Origin: Faucicola osloensis_C
GTDB taxonomy: Bacteria; Pseudomonadota; Gammaproteobacteria; Pseudomonadales; Moraxellaceae
Length of the DNA stretch: 64,000 nucleotides
NCBI GenBank assembly: GCA_019353055.1
Contig: JABAHL010000005.1
Coordinates: 62,001-126,000 of the forward strand
Reading direction: 5' to 3'
The position numbers were made by a program, and so were the translations under genes. Of the stretch, positions 1-7,410 are shown in pieces (position 1 is the stretch's first letter; the number at the start of each line of letters is the position of its first letter). Under the pieces are notes generated by a model. The model saw only the letters and a list, made by a program, of their open reading frames with translations, was not told the DNA's origin and did no database searches.

Positions 1-2
1 TT

Positions 3-524
3 GAGCAGTTACTACAATCAGCGCAAACAGACCAGCAAGCGATTTTGCAGTGGCAGGGGATTGAAATTAGAAAATACCGCGATACGTTATACCGCCTTGA
101 TGCCGATTATGTAAAGGCGATTCATGGCAAGTCAGATAACAAGGTATTAGCCAATTTGGCTGCCGATGTGGGGCTATCTGAGGAATTATCTGTGGGGCTA
201 TCTCTAGAATTGGCGCTTGCTAGCAGAGCCGTGTTGCCAAATGAGTCTTTTCAATTATTGTCACAATCTTTTCATCAATCGTTTAAAAAACTGTGCCAAC
301 GATTTGACATTCCTAGCTGGGAGCGACAATTTGCCAAAGTGGTCATCCTGGATGATAACCAAGAAAAGGTGCTCACGGCATCTCAAATACCAAAACGGTT
401 CGCTTTGTTATTGCCGAATACCAGTGTTTGGCTGGCAGATGCCAGTGAGCTGAATTTGGCTACCCAAGCGCCTTGTCCGTGGCACTTGGCTTGGACAGAC
501 AGTCTTGAGAGTGAATTTCATTGA
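3..524 (+). CDS. tilS: tRNA(Ile)-lysidine synthase, C-terminal part (partial at left edge)
   Basis: The frame is open to the left edge, so only the last ~173 residues are present; the TTG at 45 is not a credible start. TilS converts the wobble C of tRNA-Ile(CAU) to lysidine so that it reads AUA. What is visible resembles the TilS C-terminal substrate-binding region: WQGIEIRKYRDTLYRL, then the stretch KKLCQRFDIPSWERQ, which corresponds to the conserved 'K-x-F-x-x-x-x-I-P-x-W-x-R' element of the family. The catalytic PP-loop domain would lie outside the window. The assignment rests on the C-terminal motif only, so a different TilS-like tail cannot be fully excluded. Confidence 0.68.
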   Translation, partial: EQLLQSAQTDQQAILQWQGIEIRKYRDTLYRLDADYVKAIHGKSDNKVLANLAADVGLSEELSVGLSLELALASRAVLPNESFQLLSQSFHQSFKKLCQRFDIPSWERQFAKVVILDDNQEKVLTASQIPKRFALLLPNTSVWLADASELNLATQAPCPWHLAWTDSLESEFH

Positions 525-525
525 T

Positions 526-573
526 TTAAGACTGTCATGGACTGAGGCTATCATGGATTAAGACTATCAAACC
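526..573. repeat. 16-bp tandem repeat, 3 imperfect copies
   Basis: Units at 526-541, 542-557 and 558-573 (first unit TTAAGACTGTCATGGA). The array starts two bases after the tilS stop codon. See the finding on post-stop triplications. Confidence 0.75.
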
Positions 574-747
574 GCCAATAATCCCTTGAATTTGCGCCAT
601 GTACACCAATTTACGCTGTAAATTTGTCATCAAAATTTGCAGTAGGTATGGTAGACTTATTTGCGAATAATAGCGAGGGCGAACCCTTTAACTGCTTTCT
701 TCTAACTGCTTTCATCACCCCACAAAAAATGACTACAAAGGACATCT

Positions 748-1587
748 ATGGCAACCACAACTTCTCTTAATATCGCCTTTATTGGTGGCGGTAATATGGC
801 ATCGGCGCTCATCGCAGGGCTATTAGCAAAAGGTCAGCCAAGTAGCCTACTGCATGTGGTAGAAACCGATGCCGAGAAGTTAGCGGATTTTCAAGCCAAA
901 GGGTTAAATACTTACAATGCGAGCAATATCGATGATACCAAGCACGCCATCGAAAAAGCTGATGTGGTCGTGCTCGCCGTCAAACCGCAGGTCATTAAAG
1001 ATGTGCTACTACCAGTCAAAGACAGCTGGGGCGAGCAAGTGGTTATTTCAATTGCCGCAGGGATTGGTACCGATAGTTTAGCCGAATGGTTGGGGCCGCA
1101 AGTCAAACTAGTGCGAGCGATGCCAAATACCCCTGCAATGATTCAAATGGGTGCCACAGGCTTGTACGCGACAGCCGGGGTGAGCGAGGCGGAGCAACAA
1201 CTTGCGCAGCAAGTGATGTCCGCGGCAGGACTGGTGTTATGGGTAGATGATGAAGAGCTACTGCACGCCGTGACCGCTATCTCAGGGTCAGCGCCTGCGT
1301 ATTTCTTTTATATGTTAGAAAATATGATTGCCACGGGTGAAAAATTGGGGCTGACTCAAACCCAAGCAACGGCTTTAGCGATGCAAACGGCATTGGGCTC
1401 AGCGCAAATGGCATTGACCAGTCATGATACGCCAGCTGAGCTGCGTCGCAAAGTGACCTCGCCCAATGGGACTACCCAAGCGGCAATTGAAGTGATGGAT
1501 GACAAAAAAATGCATCAAATTATTGCCGATGCTATGCTAGCATGTGAACAGCGCTCGCGTGAGCTCAGCCAAGCGTTTGGCAAATAA
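748..1587 (+). CDS. proC: Pyrroline-5-carboxylate reductase
   Basis: Catalyses the last step of proline synthesis, NAD(P)H-dependent reduction of 1-pyrroline-5-carboxylate, in the cytoplasm. The 279-residue length is normal. The N-terminal Rossmann motif FIGGGNMASALIAGL is at about residues 11-25, followed by VVVLAVKPQ. MPNTPA lies near residue 127. The C-terminal dimerisation domain carries ELRRKVTSPNGTTQAA, the family signature near residue 232 (SPNGTT where SPGGTT is usual). ATG 748 follows an AAGGAC ribosome-binding site. yggT lies downstream, a common pairing in proteobacteria. Confidence 0.96.
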   Translation: MATTTSLNIAFIGGGNMASALIAGLLAKGQPSSLLHVVETDAEKLADFQAKGLNTYNASNIDDTKHAIEKADVVVLAVKPQVIKDVLLPVKDSWGEQVVISIAAGIGTDSLAEWLGPQVKLVRAMPNTPAMIQMGATGLYATAGVSEAEQQLAQQVMSAAGLVLWVDDEELLHAVTAISGSAPAYFFYMLENMIATGEKLGLTQTQATALAMQTALGSAQMALTSHDTPAELRRKVTSPNGTTQAAIEVMDDKKMHQIIADAMLACEQRSRELSQAFGK

Positions 1588-1593
1588 CTCGAC

Positions 1594-1629
1594 TTGGCTA
1601 CAACATGGGCTACAACATTGGCTACAACA
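1594..1629. repeat. 12-bp tandem repeat, 3 copies
   Basis: TTGGCTACAACA, TGGGCTACAACA and TTGGCTACAACA lie head to tail, six bases after the proC stop codon. They sit in the proC-yggT gap and encode nothing. Confidence 0.85.
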
Positions 1630-1704
1630 GCAAATTTTAATTGACTATGTTAACGGCTTATCGTTAACAAGTGTGTAAGCAGCAAATAAGGATAAAAACA
1701 GGGC

Positions 1705-2337
1705 ATGACTAATCTTTTGGCAGGGTTGTTTGATATCGTCGTCGCGGCGGCGATGATACTGGTTTTCTTTCGATTTATGATTCAGTTTGCTGGCATTACT
1801 GCAAAGGATGCGTTTGCCAAACCCATTTATCGTATGACACGCATTGTCGATGTGTTTGGACGTATTTTCCCAACCCTTGGCGATGGCAGAATTAATACCG
1901 CAAGTTTGGTGTTGCTATTTTTGCTGCGGATGATTTTTATTTGGGGCGTGCTTGGCATGATGCGTATTAATAGTCAAAATATTGGGCTATTCTATATGCC
2001 AGAGGTGAACTTAGCCATGGTTGATTATCTATCGCGGCATTTTTCACCTGTCATGATGTTTTTTGTGGCGGCGGTGACCTTGCTGATTGATTTTTTAAGA
2101 ATGTGCCAGTACATCATCATTGGCTCGTTTATCGGGGGCTGGGTGATGCTTTTTACCCAAAAAATGCCAGCAATTTTTGGACTGCTCACCCTGCTTAGTG
2201 AGCCAATTATTCAGCCATTTCGCAAAGTACTACCTGCCACAGGCATGCTTGATTTGGCACCTATGCTGGGTTTTTTCTTGATTATTTTGCTAGAAACCTT
2301 GGTGCAAACCGTAGGCTTTTATTTGTTAACCCTCTAG
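1705..2337 (+). CDS. yggT: YggT family integral membrane protein
   Basis: A 210-residue inner-membrane protein with two YggT repeats. Hydrophobic segments lie at roughly residues 7-28, 65-88, 110-155 and 185-208. The second repeat has the family-type cytoplasmic loop SEPIIQPFRKVLPATGMLDL just before the last membrane segment; the first is more diverged (KPIYRMTRIVDVFGRIFP). Family members are linked to osmotic-stress tolerance and cell-surface organisation, but the molecular role is not settled. An AAGGA site precedes the ATG by about 11 bases. Its place after proC supports the call. Confidence 0.9.
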   Translation: MTNLLAGLFDIVVAAAMILVFFRFMIQFAGITAKDAFAKPIYRMTRIVDVFGRIFPTLGDGRINTASLVLLFLLRMIFIWGVLGMMRINSQNIGLFYMPEVNLAMVDYLSRHFSPVMMFFVAAVTLLIDFLRMCQYIIIGSFIGGWVMLFTQKMPAIFGLLTLLSEPIIQPFRKVLPATGMLDLAPMLGFFLIILLETLVQTVGFYLLTL

Positions 2338-2369
2338 TCTTTCCCAAACGACGATTAAATGAGTAAGCT

Positions 2370-4022
2370 TTAAAGCAGTGGGCTAAACAGGCGAATAGCG
2401 TTGTCCAAGAATTTTGCCCCAAAGCTACGCTGCTGCCACCCATCGCGCTGTAATGGCTCACTTTGTTGCAGGTATTCATGCTGGCAAGTGAGCATTTGCT
2501 GGGTCATGGTACGATTATAAATCGCCATACTCACCTCCATATTCAGATAAAAACTGCGCATATCCATATTGACGGTACCAAACAAGCAATAATCGTCATC
2601 TACGCACAAAATCTTGGCATGTAGCAAGCCTGCATTGAACAAATAAATCTGCACCCCTGCTGACAACAGCGGCTCAAAATAAGCCTGTGAGGCAAACCGT
2701 ACCAACAGCGAATCTACTTTTTTGGGTACATTTAAAATAACCTTGACCCCTCGCTTGGCAGCGGTAGTGAGGGCAAGCAGCAGCGCATCATCTGGCACAA
2801 AATAAGGCGTGGTAATAACCACTTGTTTTTTGGCGGCAAAAATCGCACACACCAAGGTTTCGTAGATGACATGCTCCGTTAATTCTGGCGCCGATGGAAT
2901 TAGCTGCAAACTGACTTGACTCACCGACGGGTAAGCTTGTAGGTTGCTTTGCAGCGGCAAAATGTTAAGCAGGGGCGGCTTAGGGACACCAGGGTTAGCG
3001 TTTTGAGCCACCTCGCTAGTGTTAGTCACGTGTTGTAATTTGTGATGATGCAGCTTTGAGGTGCCAATATACAGCGACTGGGTATAGAACGACTTGGTAA
3101 AGCGATTAACGATTTTTTCAAGGCTTGAAAAATTGGCGTTGGTTTCTGCGCTGATATCCGTGGTCGTGACAAGTGACATGGCTTTCACCGAATTGACGGT
3201 ATCATGGCTTTCCACCCGTATCATGACATCAATCCATTTGCCCACATGCGCGTTTTGTTTGAAAAAATCGGGGTCGATTAGATTAAAACTTCCCGTATAG
3301 CCATAGCAATTGTCAAAAATAGCCAGCTTACGATGGTTGCGGATATCAATGCGTTTGACAATAGTTTTGAACAAACCTACGGGCAGCGACTCATGCACAA
3401 AGACATCAGCATCTTTGAGTTTGTTTACCCACTGACTGCGAAAAAACGCATGACTGCCAACGCTATCAGCGAGCAAATGCACGGATACGCCGCGCTGGGT
3501 AGCCGCCATCAAAGCTTCCAATAACTCAATCACCCGACCTTGTGGCGATACAATATAAAACTCCAGCAAAATCATCGTGTTTGCCGCACGGATATCGGCT
3601 AATAAACTGGCAAAAATATGGTCAGCGCCTGTCATCAGCGTCAGCGTATGATGGTCATACACGCCAAGCCCAGTTTTTAGTAGGGCGATATTGCTCAGTT
3701 GCCGTGCTTCGGTATCTAAATTTTTGGAAATTTCATTAAAATCAATATGCTGATCATTGGCAAAGTCACGCAGTAATTTTTGCGCCATCAAACTGCGCTT
3801 ACGGTACTGGTGTCCAATATTGATTTCACCAAATAACATATAACCGATGATGCCAACAACAGGCAGGGCAAACAACACCGCAATCCAAGCGATTGCCACG
3901 CTTTGGCTGCGCTGCTGTTGAATAACCCGCACAACTAGCCAAAGCGTGATGAGAAAATGGGCAATAACACCTAGCTGTAATAGCAACGTCTTGACAATCG
4001 ACCACTCCAATAATAATCCCAT
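2370..4022 (-). CDS. cls: Cardiolipin synthase (phospholipase D family)
   Basis: Condenses phosphatidylglycerol to cardiolipin at the inner membrane. Two N-terminal membrane segments (about residues 8-30 and 38-62) precede two phospholipase-D catalytic motifs: HRKLAIFD (H-x-K-x4-D) in the first half and HAKILCVD near the C-terminus, followed by GTVNMDMRS. A polar linker of some 60 residues (about 290-350), rich in His, Asn and Pro, separates the halves and is longer than usual. I chose ATG 4022 (protein starts MGLLLEWSIV, 550 residues) because it lies just after the thiD stop codon. An upstream in-frame start at 4094 would overlap thiD by 60 bp and add an uncharacteristic N-terminus. Confidence 0.9.
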   Translation of the reverse strand: MGLLLEWSIVKTLLLQLGVIAHFLITLWLVVRVIQQQRSQSVAIAWIAVLFALPVVGIIGYMLFGEINIGHQYRKRSLMAQKLLRDFANDQHIDFNEISKNLDTEARQLSNIALLKTGLGVYDHHTLTLMTGADHIFASLLADIRAANTMILLEFYIVSPQGRVIELLEALMAATQRGVSVHLLADSVGSHAFFRSQWVNKLKDADVFVHESLPVGLFKTIVKRIDIRNHRKLAIFDNCYGYTGSFNLIDPDFFKQNAHVGKWIDVMIRVESHDTVNSVKAMSLVTTTDISAETNANFSSLEKIVNRFTKSFYTQSLYIGTSKLHHHKLQHVTNTSEVAQNANPGVPKPPLLNILPLQSNLQAYPSVSQVSLQLIPSAPELTEHVIYETLVCAIFAAKKQVVITTPYFVPDDALLLALTTAAKRGVKVILNVPKKVDSLLVRFASQAYFEPLLSAGVQIYLFNAGLLHAKILCVDDDYCLFGTVNMDMRSFYLNMEVSMAIYNRTMTQQMLTCQHEYLQQSEPLQRDGWQQRSFGAKFLDNAIRLFSPLL

Positions 4023-4032
4023 AGTAGCTTGC

Positions 4033-4890
4033 CTAACCCAGCATTGAGCTGTAATGAAAACGCTTGGGAATTCGTTGACCATGAGGGTGGACAATGTCAG
4101 CGACTTTGAGCACCTGTTGTGTCCAAATATCTGCGCATTGTACCGCTGTCACAAGCTCATCACTCAGTGCCAAGCGACCTGCGATATAACTTGCCAGACT
4201 GCAGCCTGAGCCATGATATTCACCCGCCAGTCTTGGCAAAATCGCTTGGTATGCCAGTCGGCAGGTTTGGTTGTCATTAATGTATAAATACTGCTCGATA
4301 CCAGAGGCTTGGTTATCGTGAGACGTCTTGACTAGCACTGCTTTGGCACCTTGTTGACACAAATCTTTGGCGGCAGCGTGTAAATTATCGATGCCTGTCA
4401 AATCACGCAGTTCAATGCTGTTGGGGGTCATCAGGGTCGCAAAAGGGGTCAACTGGGCAAAGGCAGCCACCAAGGTGTCTTTGTCGCCTAAAGCACCGCC
4501 ACTATTGGCCACCAGTACCGGGTCAAGCACATACGGCGTACCTGTTGCAATACTGCCATCGGTGAAAAGCTGCGCGAGCATTGCAATATTGTCAGTGGTG
4601 CCAAGCATCCCTGACTTAATAGCTTTGACAGGCAAATCATCAAGCACCGCCAGTGCTTGCGCCCTTACCAGCCCACTTGCGCATGCCTCAAACCCAAAAA
4701 CTTGCTGTGAACTTTGAACCGTCACTGCGGTACAGGCAATCGCTGCATGACTCCCTGCTTGCCCAATCGACTCAATATCCGCTTGCAAGCCTGCGCCGCC
4801 TGATGGATCTAACCCCGAAAAACACAATACAGTGGGGCGCAGTGTCATGCTGGGTACTAAAATAGGGGCAAGGGTAGCAGGGGTTGACAT
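4033..4890 (-). CDS. thiD: Hydroxymethylpyrimidine/phosphomethylpyrimidine kinase
   Basis: Phosphorylates the pyrimidine precursor of thiamine twice. The 285-residue protein is a ribokinase-fold kinase. LCFSGLDPSGGAGLQADI near residue 23 is the ThiD N-terminal signature. YVLDPVLVANSGG and LMTPNSIELRDLTG lie in the middle. GEYHGSGCSLASYIAGRLA (about residues 226-244) is the anion-hole and catalytic region, although the usual catalytic Asp of the GTGD-type motif is replaced by Ser in GSGCS, as in many ThiD proteins. cls starts about 10 bp downstream on the same strand, so the two may be co-transcribed. No TPP riboswitch was seen upstream. Confidence 0.94.
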   Translation of the reverse strand: MSTPATLAPILVPSMTLRPTVLCFSGLDPSGGAGLQADIESIGQAGSHAAIACTAVTVQSSQQVFGFEACASGLVRAQALAVLDDLPVKAIKSGMLGTTDNIAMLAQLFTDGSIATGTPYVLDPVLVANSGGALGDKDTLVAAFAQLTPFATLMTPNSIELRDLTGIDNLHAAAKDLCQQGAKAVLVKTSHDNQASGIEQYLYINDNQTCRLAYQAILPRLAGEYHGSGCSLASYIAGRLALSDELVTAVQCADIWTQQVLKVADIVHPHGQRIPKRFHYSSMLG

Positions 4891-5070
4891 AAGATTCTCA
4901 CAGGCTGGTTATCAATCCTTATAAAGGATTGGTTAAATGGTTTTTTAATCATTAGTTTCAAACAGATTATCACATAACGACTGAGCCATAAACAGCGACT
5001 GGGTTATAGGTAGGCACGGTGCCACTGCCAAGGGGCTGCAATTATTCTCACATAATTTTTTTAAAAAGTC

Positions 5071-5098
5071 TTGCAAATTTGGATTGGTTTGTTATAAT
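5071..5098 (+). promoter_or_regulatory. Promoter of tRNA-Ser
   Basis: TTGCAA at 5071-5076 and a perfect TATAAT at 5093-5098 are separated by 16 bp. The expected start is near 5105, about 70 bp before the tRNA. Confidence 0.75.
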
Positions 5099-5177
5099 GC
5101 CCACCCACAATACTTGAGGTTAATGGCGACATTGACTAAAATTATTGTACGGTGTGATAGATAAGTAAGACCAATTC

Positions 5178-5267
5178 GGTGACGTGGGTGAGTGGCTGAA
5201 ACCACAGCCCTGCTAAGGCTGCATACGGGAAACTGTATCGAGGGTTCGAATCCCTCCGTCACCGCCA
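5178..5267 (+). tRNA. tRNA-Ser (anticodon GCU)
   Basis: A 90-nt tRNA with a long variable arm, typical of serine tRNAs. Acceptor GGTGACG pairs with CGTCACC (5257-5263), and discriminator G and CCA are encoded. The anticodon loop CTGCTAA gives anticodon GCU, reading AGC/AGU. The T-loop is GGGTTCGAATCCC. Confidence 0.96.
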
Positions 5268-5310
5268 TTTATTGAAGCAAAATTAGTTTTAAAATTATTT
5301 AAAATAAAAT

Positions 5311-5339
5311 TTGACAAAATAAATATTCTAACTTATAAT
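5311..5339 (+). promoter_or_regulatory. Promoter of tRNA-Arg
   Basis: Consensus TTGACA (5311-5316), 17-bp spacer, TATAAT (5334-5339). This is the strongest sigma-70 promoter in the window. tRNA-Arg starts 31 bp downstream. Confidence 0.88.
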
Positions 5340-5370
5340 AGCGCCCACTTCAAACGAAGACATTAGTTAA

Positions 5371-5447
5371 GCGCTTGTAGCTCAGTTGGATAGAGCATCA
5401 GGCTACGAACTTGAGGGTCGGGGGTTCGACTCCCTCCAAGCGCACCA
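5371..5447 (+). tRNA. tRNA-Arg (anticodon ACG)
   Basis: A 77-nt tRNA. Acceptor GCGCTTG pairs with CAAGCGC (5437-5443), discriminator A, encoded CCA. The anticodon loop carries ACG, expected to be deaminated to ICG to read CGU/CGC/CGA. The T-arm is GGGGGTTCGACTCCC-like. Confidence 0.96.
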
Positions 5448-5465
5448 CTAATTACTTTGTTAAAA

Positions 5466-5502
5466 TTAATCGCCACTCTTTGAGTTTAGGCGATTTTTTT
5501 TA
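5466..5502 (+). terminator. Intrinsic terminator after tRNA-Arg
   Basis: AATCGCC (5468-5474) pairs with GGCGATT (5489-5495), followed by a run of T. Confidence 0.85.
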
Positions 5503-5599
5503 TGTCTTATTTTTTTATACCTCATATCACTCGGCGGGTTATTTTGCCGTTCCGTTTTTTTCATCACTGCCTCACTATTGCCTAAGCCATTTTCATCCC

Positions 5600-5644
5600 A
5601 ATTGTGTTTATCCCAGTTATGTTTATCCTAGTTATGTTTATCTA
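5600..5644. repeat. 15-bp tandem repeat, about 3 copies
   Basis: Units of the type AGTTATGTTTATCCT at 5600-5614, 5615-5629 and 5630-5644, with a partial fourth. The 300-bp gap 5448-5749 otherwise holds only the tRNA-Arg terminator. An 85-codon open frame across it begins inside the tRNA and is not considered a gene. Confidence 0.75.
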
Positions 5645-5749
5645 AGTCATGCACTGATGGGTCCGTAGTGGGCGTTTGAGTCATAGCGTTTTGGTTGTAT
5701 TTAGGCTACAATTTCGCTTAATTACTACTATCATTCGCCCGCCATACCT

Positions 5750-6403
5750 ATGCCTAAGACCAAGACCCCAATATTAAAAACAGCTGAGACCAACAGCCAG
5801 CCGCAATCTCTGCCATCAGCGCCAGCGCCATTGCCAGAACAACAACCTGTGATGGCAAAAGCGGCTACTCGGCTGATTGCTATGCTGTATGATGGTATGT
5901 TGATTTTGGCGATGCTATTTTTTGTGCAGATGCTGCTGATTGTATTGGGAACTAAACTGCTAGGTTTGGCAGGGACAGATATGAAGCAAGCGGCGACATT
6001 GCCGCTGTGGTATCGTAATGTTGTGCAAATCCCTGCGTTTGTGATTGTCTTGGTCGGGTTTTATGGGGTGTTTTGGCGTAAGGCAGGGCAGACGCTTGGC
6101 ATGCAGACTTGGCGGCTTAAAACCATGAACCGTGATGGCTCATTGCTAAGTTGGCGGCAATCGATGATGCGGATATTAGCCGCCTGTTTATTGCCGGTGG
6201 TCTGCGGGATGATAGGCTATCTCATCCACCAGTCGGTGAGTGCGCTGTATTTTAGTATGTTTATTGGGCTATTATTTAATTATTGGTTCGCATGGGTTAA
6301 TAAGCAAGGACTGGCGCTACATGATTTGCTGTCAAACACCGTGACCATGAAAATGCCAAAAATTAACCACGAAGGCTTGTTTGCTAGGTTTAGAAAGAAA
6401 TAA
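5750..6403 (+). CDS. RDD family integral membrane protein
   Basis: A 217-residue membrane protein. A Pro/Gln-rich cytoplasmic leader of about 35 residues precedes the RDD domain. The first conserved element is ATRLIAMLYDGMLI (R and D of the RDD signature, about residues 39-52). It is followed by a membrane segment, a second one near residues 95-112, the motif TLGMQTWRLKTMNRDG (about 118-133) and further membrane segments to about residue 195. RDD proteins are of mixed or unknown function; some transport small solutes or protons. The gene converges on ispA with no gap: the two stop codons abut at 6403/6404. Confidence 0.88.
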   Translation: MPKTKTPILKTAETNSQPQSLPSAPAPLPEQQPVMAKAATRLIAMLYDGMLILAMLFFVQMLLIVLGTKLLGLAGTDMKQAATLPLWYRNVVQIPAFVIVLVGFYGVFWRKAGQTLGMQTWRLKTMNRDGSLLSWRQSMMRILAACLLPVVCGMIGYLIHQSVSALYFSMFIGLLFNYWFAWVNKQGLALHDLLSNTVTMKMPKINHEGLFARFRKK

Positions 6404-7309
6404 TTACTTGTCTCTCGCCCACAACCAGTCTGCCAAATCGACCAAATAGTTATCATCGCCAAATTCAGCAATCACCGCATTTTTAGCGGTATCAAATAAG
6501 CTTTGCGCGTAGGTGTTGGCAGCTGCCACGCCCAGTAGTTTGACATAAGTGGATTTATCCAATTTTTCATCACTCCCCGCAGGTTTGCCAAGCTGCTTGG
6601 TATCGGCAGTCACATCCAAAATATCATCTTGTACTTGGAACGCCAAACCAATCTGCTCGGCAAAGCTATTGAGGGCTTGGCGCTCGCTGTCAGTCGCGTT
6701 GGCACAGATGGCACCCATCAATACTGCAGCTTCAATGAGCGCGCCTGTTTTGTCACGGTGGATGGCTTCAAGCTCAGTTTGGCTAAGCTGTTGGTGCTCG
6801 CCATTTAAATCCAGCATTTGCCCCATGACCATCCGCCGTGCTCGTGGCGCAAACGTGGCAGAAAGTGGGGTAGCAAACTCACTGTTTTCACCAAAATACG
6901 CATGGGTAAAGGCTTCAAAAGCCAAGGTCTGGAGCACGTCACCGGCAAGCATCGCAGCGGCTTCACCATAGGCGATATGGGTGGTAGGGCGACCTCGGCG
7001 CAGCGCATCATCATCCATACAAGGCAAGTCATCATGCACCAGCGAATAGCCGTGTAGACACTCCACCGCCATCATGGCACGGCGCACGTCATTAGATAAT
7101 TGATGGGATGGGTTGGCAAGACTGTTGTCGGTTTTTACCGTGGCAAAAGTTGCTGCAATCAGCAAAGGACGTACCCGTTTGCCGCCATTGGTCATCGCGT
7201 ATAGGCTTGCGTCATGCAGCGGCGAGGGTAACTTGCAGGCTTGGAGGTAGGCTGTGATATCAGATTCTAGTTGGTCAATGACTTGGCGCGAAAAAGCAGT
7301 AAATTCCAT
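6404..7309 (-). CDS. ispA: Farnesyl diphosphate synthase (polyprenyl synthetase)
   Basis: Makes farnesyl diphosphate from IPP and DMAPP/GPP, feeding quinone, undecaprenyl and haem O synthesis. The first Asp-rich motif is in LVHDDLPCMDDDALRRGRP (about residues 90-108) and the second in QVQDDILDV. GGKRVRPLL near residue 42 binds IPP. With ATG 7309 the protein is 301 residues and starts MEFTAFSRQV, normal for IspA. A longer open frame starting at 7387 is rejected because its first codons lie inside the terminator of the neighbouring acyl-CoA dehydrogenase gene and would add 26 hydrophobic residues not seen in the family. Confidence 0.93.
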   Translation of the reverse strand: MEFTAFSRQVIDQLESDITAYLQACKLPSPLHDASLYAMTNGGKRVRPLLIAATFATVKTDNSLANPSHQLSNDVRRAMMAVECLHGYSLVHDDLPCMDDDALRRGRPTTHIAYGEAAAMLAGDVLQTLAFEAFTHAYFGENSEFATPLSATFAPRARRMVMGQMLDLNGEHQQLSQTELEAIHRDKTGALIEAAVLMGAICANATDSERQALNSFAEQIGLAFQVQDDILDVTADTKQLGKPAGSDEKLDKSTYVKLLGVAAANTYAQSLFDTAKNAVIAEFGDDNYLVDLADWLWARDK

Positions 7310-7346
7310 AATCAATTCTTTTGTATGTGTTAAAATTTTGAGCAAT

Positions 7347-7384
7347 AAAAAAGCTGCCCCCATTAAGGTTGAGCAGCCTTTTTG
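7347..7384 (-). terminator. Intrinsic terminator of the acyl-CoA dehydrogenase gene
   Basis: On the minus strand GGCTGC (stem) is followed by a loop and GGCAGC, then TTTTTT. It lies between the acyl-CoA dehydrogenase stop codon and the ispA start. Confidence 0.82.
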
Positions 7385-7410
7385 CAAAATGGCGCAACAA
7401 GTTTAACGCA

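Noticed and set aside
4891..5070. TPP riboswitch upstream of thiD
   Set aside because: No THI-box elements (such as the CUGAGA region in the right context) were found.
5411..5668. 85-codon open frame on the plus strand
   Set aside because: It begins inside tRNA-Arg, crosses its terminator and a tandem repeat, and has no credible protein features.
6549..6971. 140-codon frame antisense to ispA
   Set aside because: Lies wholly opposite the well-supported ispA gene; typical shadow frame.
7310..7387. Longer ispA start at 7387
   Set aside because: It would begin inside the terminator hairpin of the neighbouring gene and adds residues foreign to the family.
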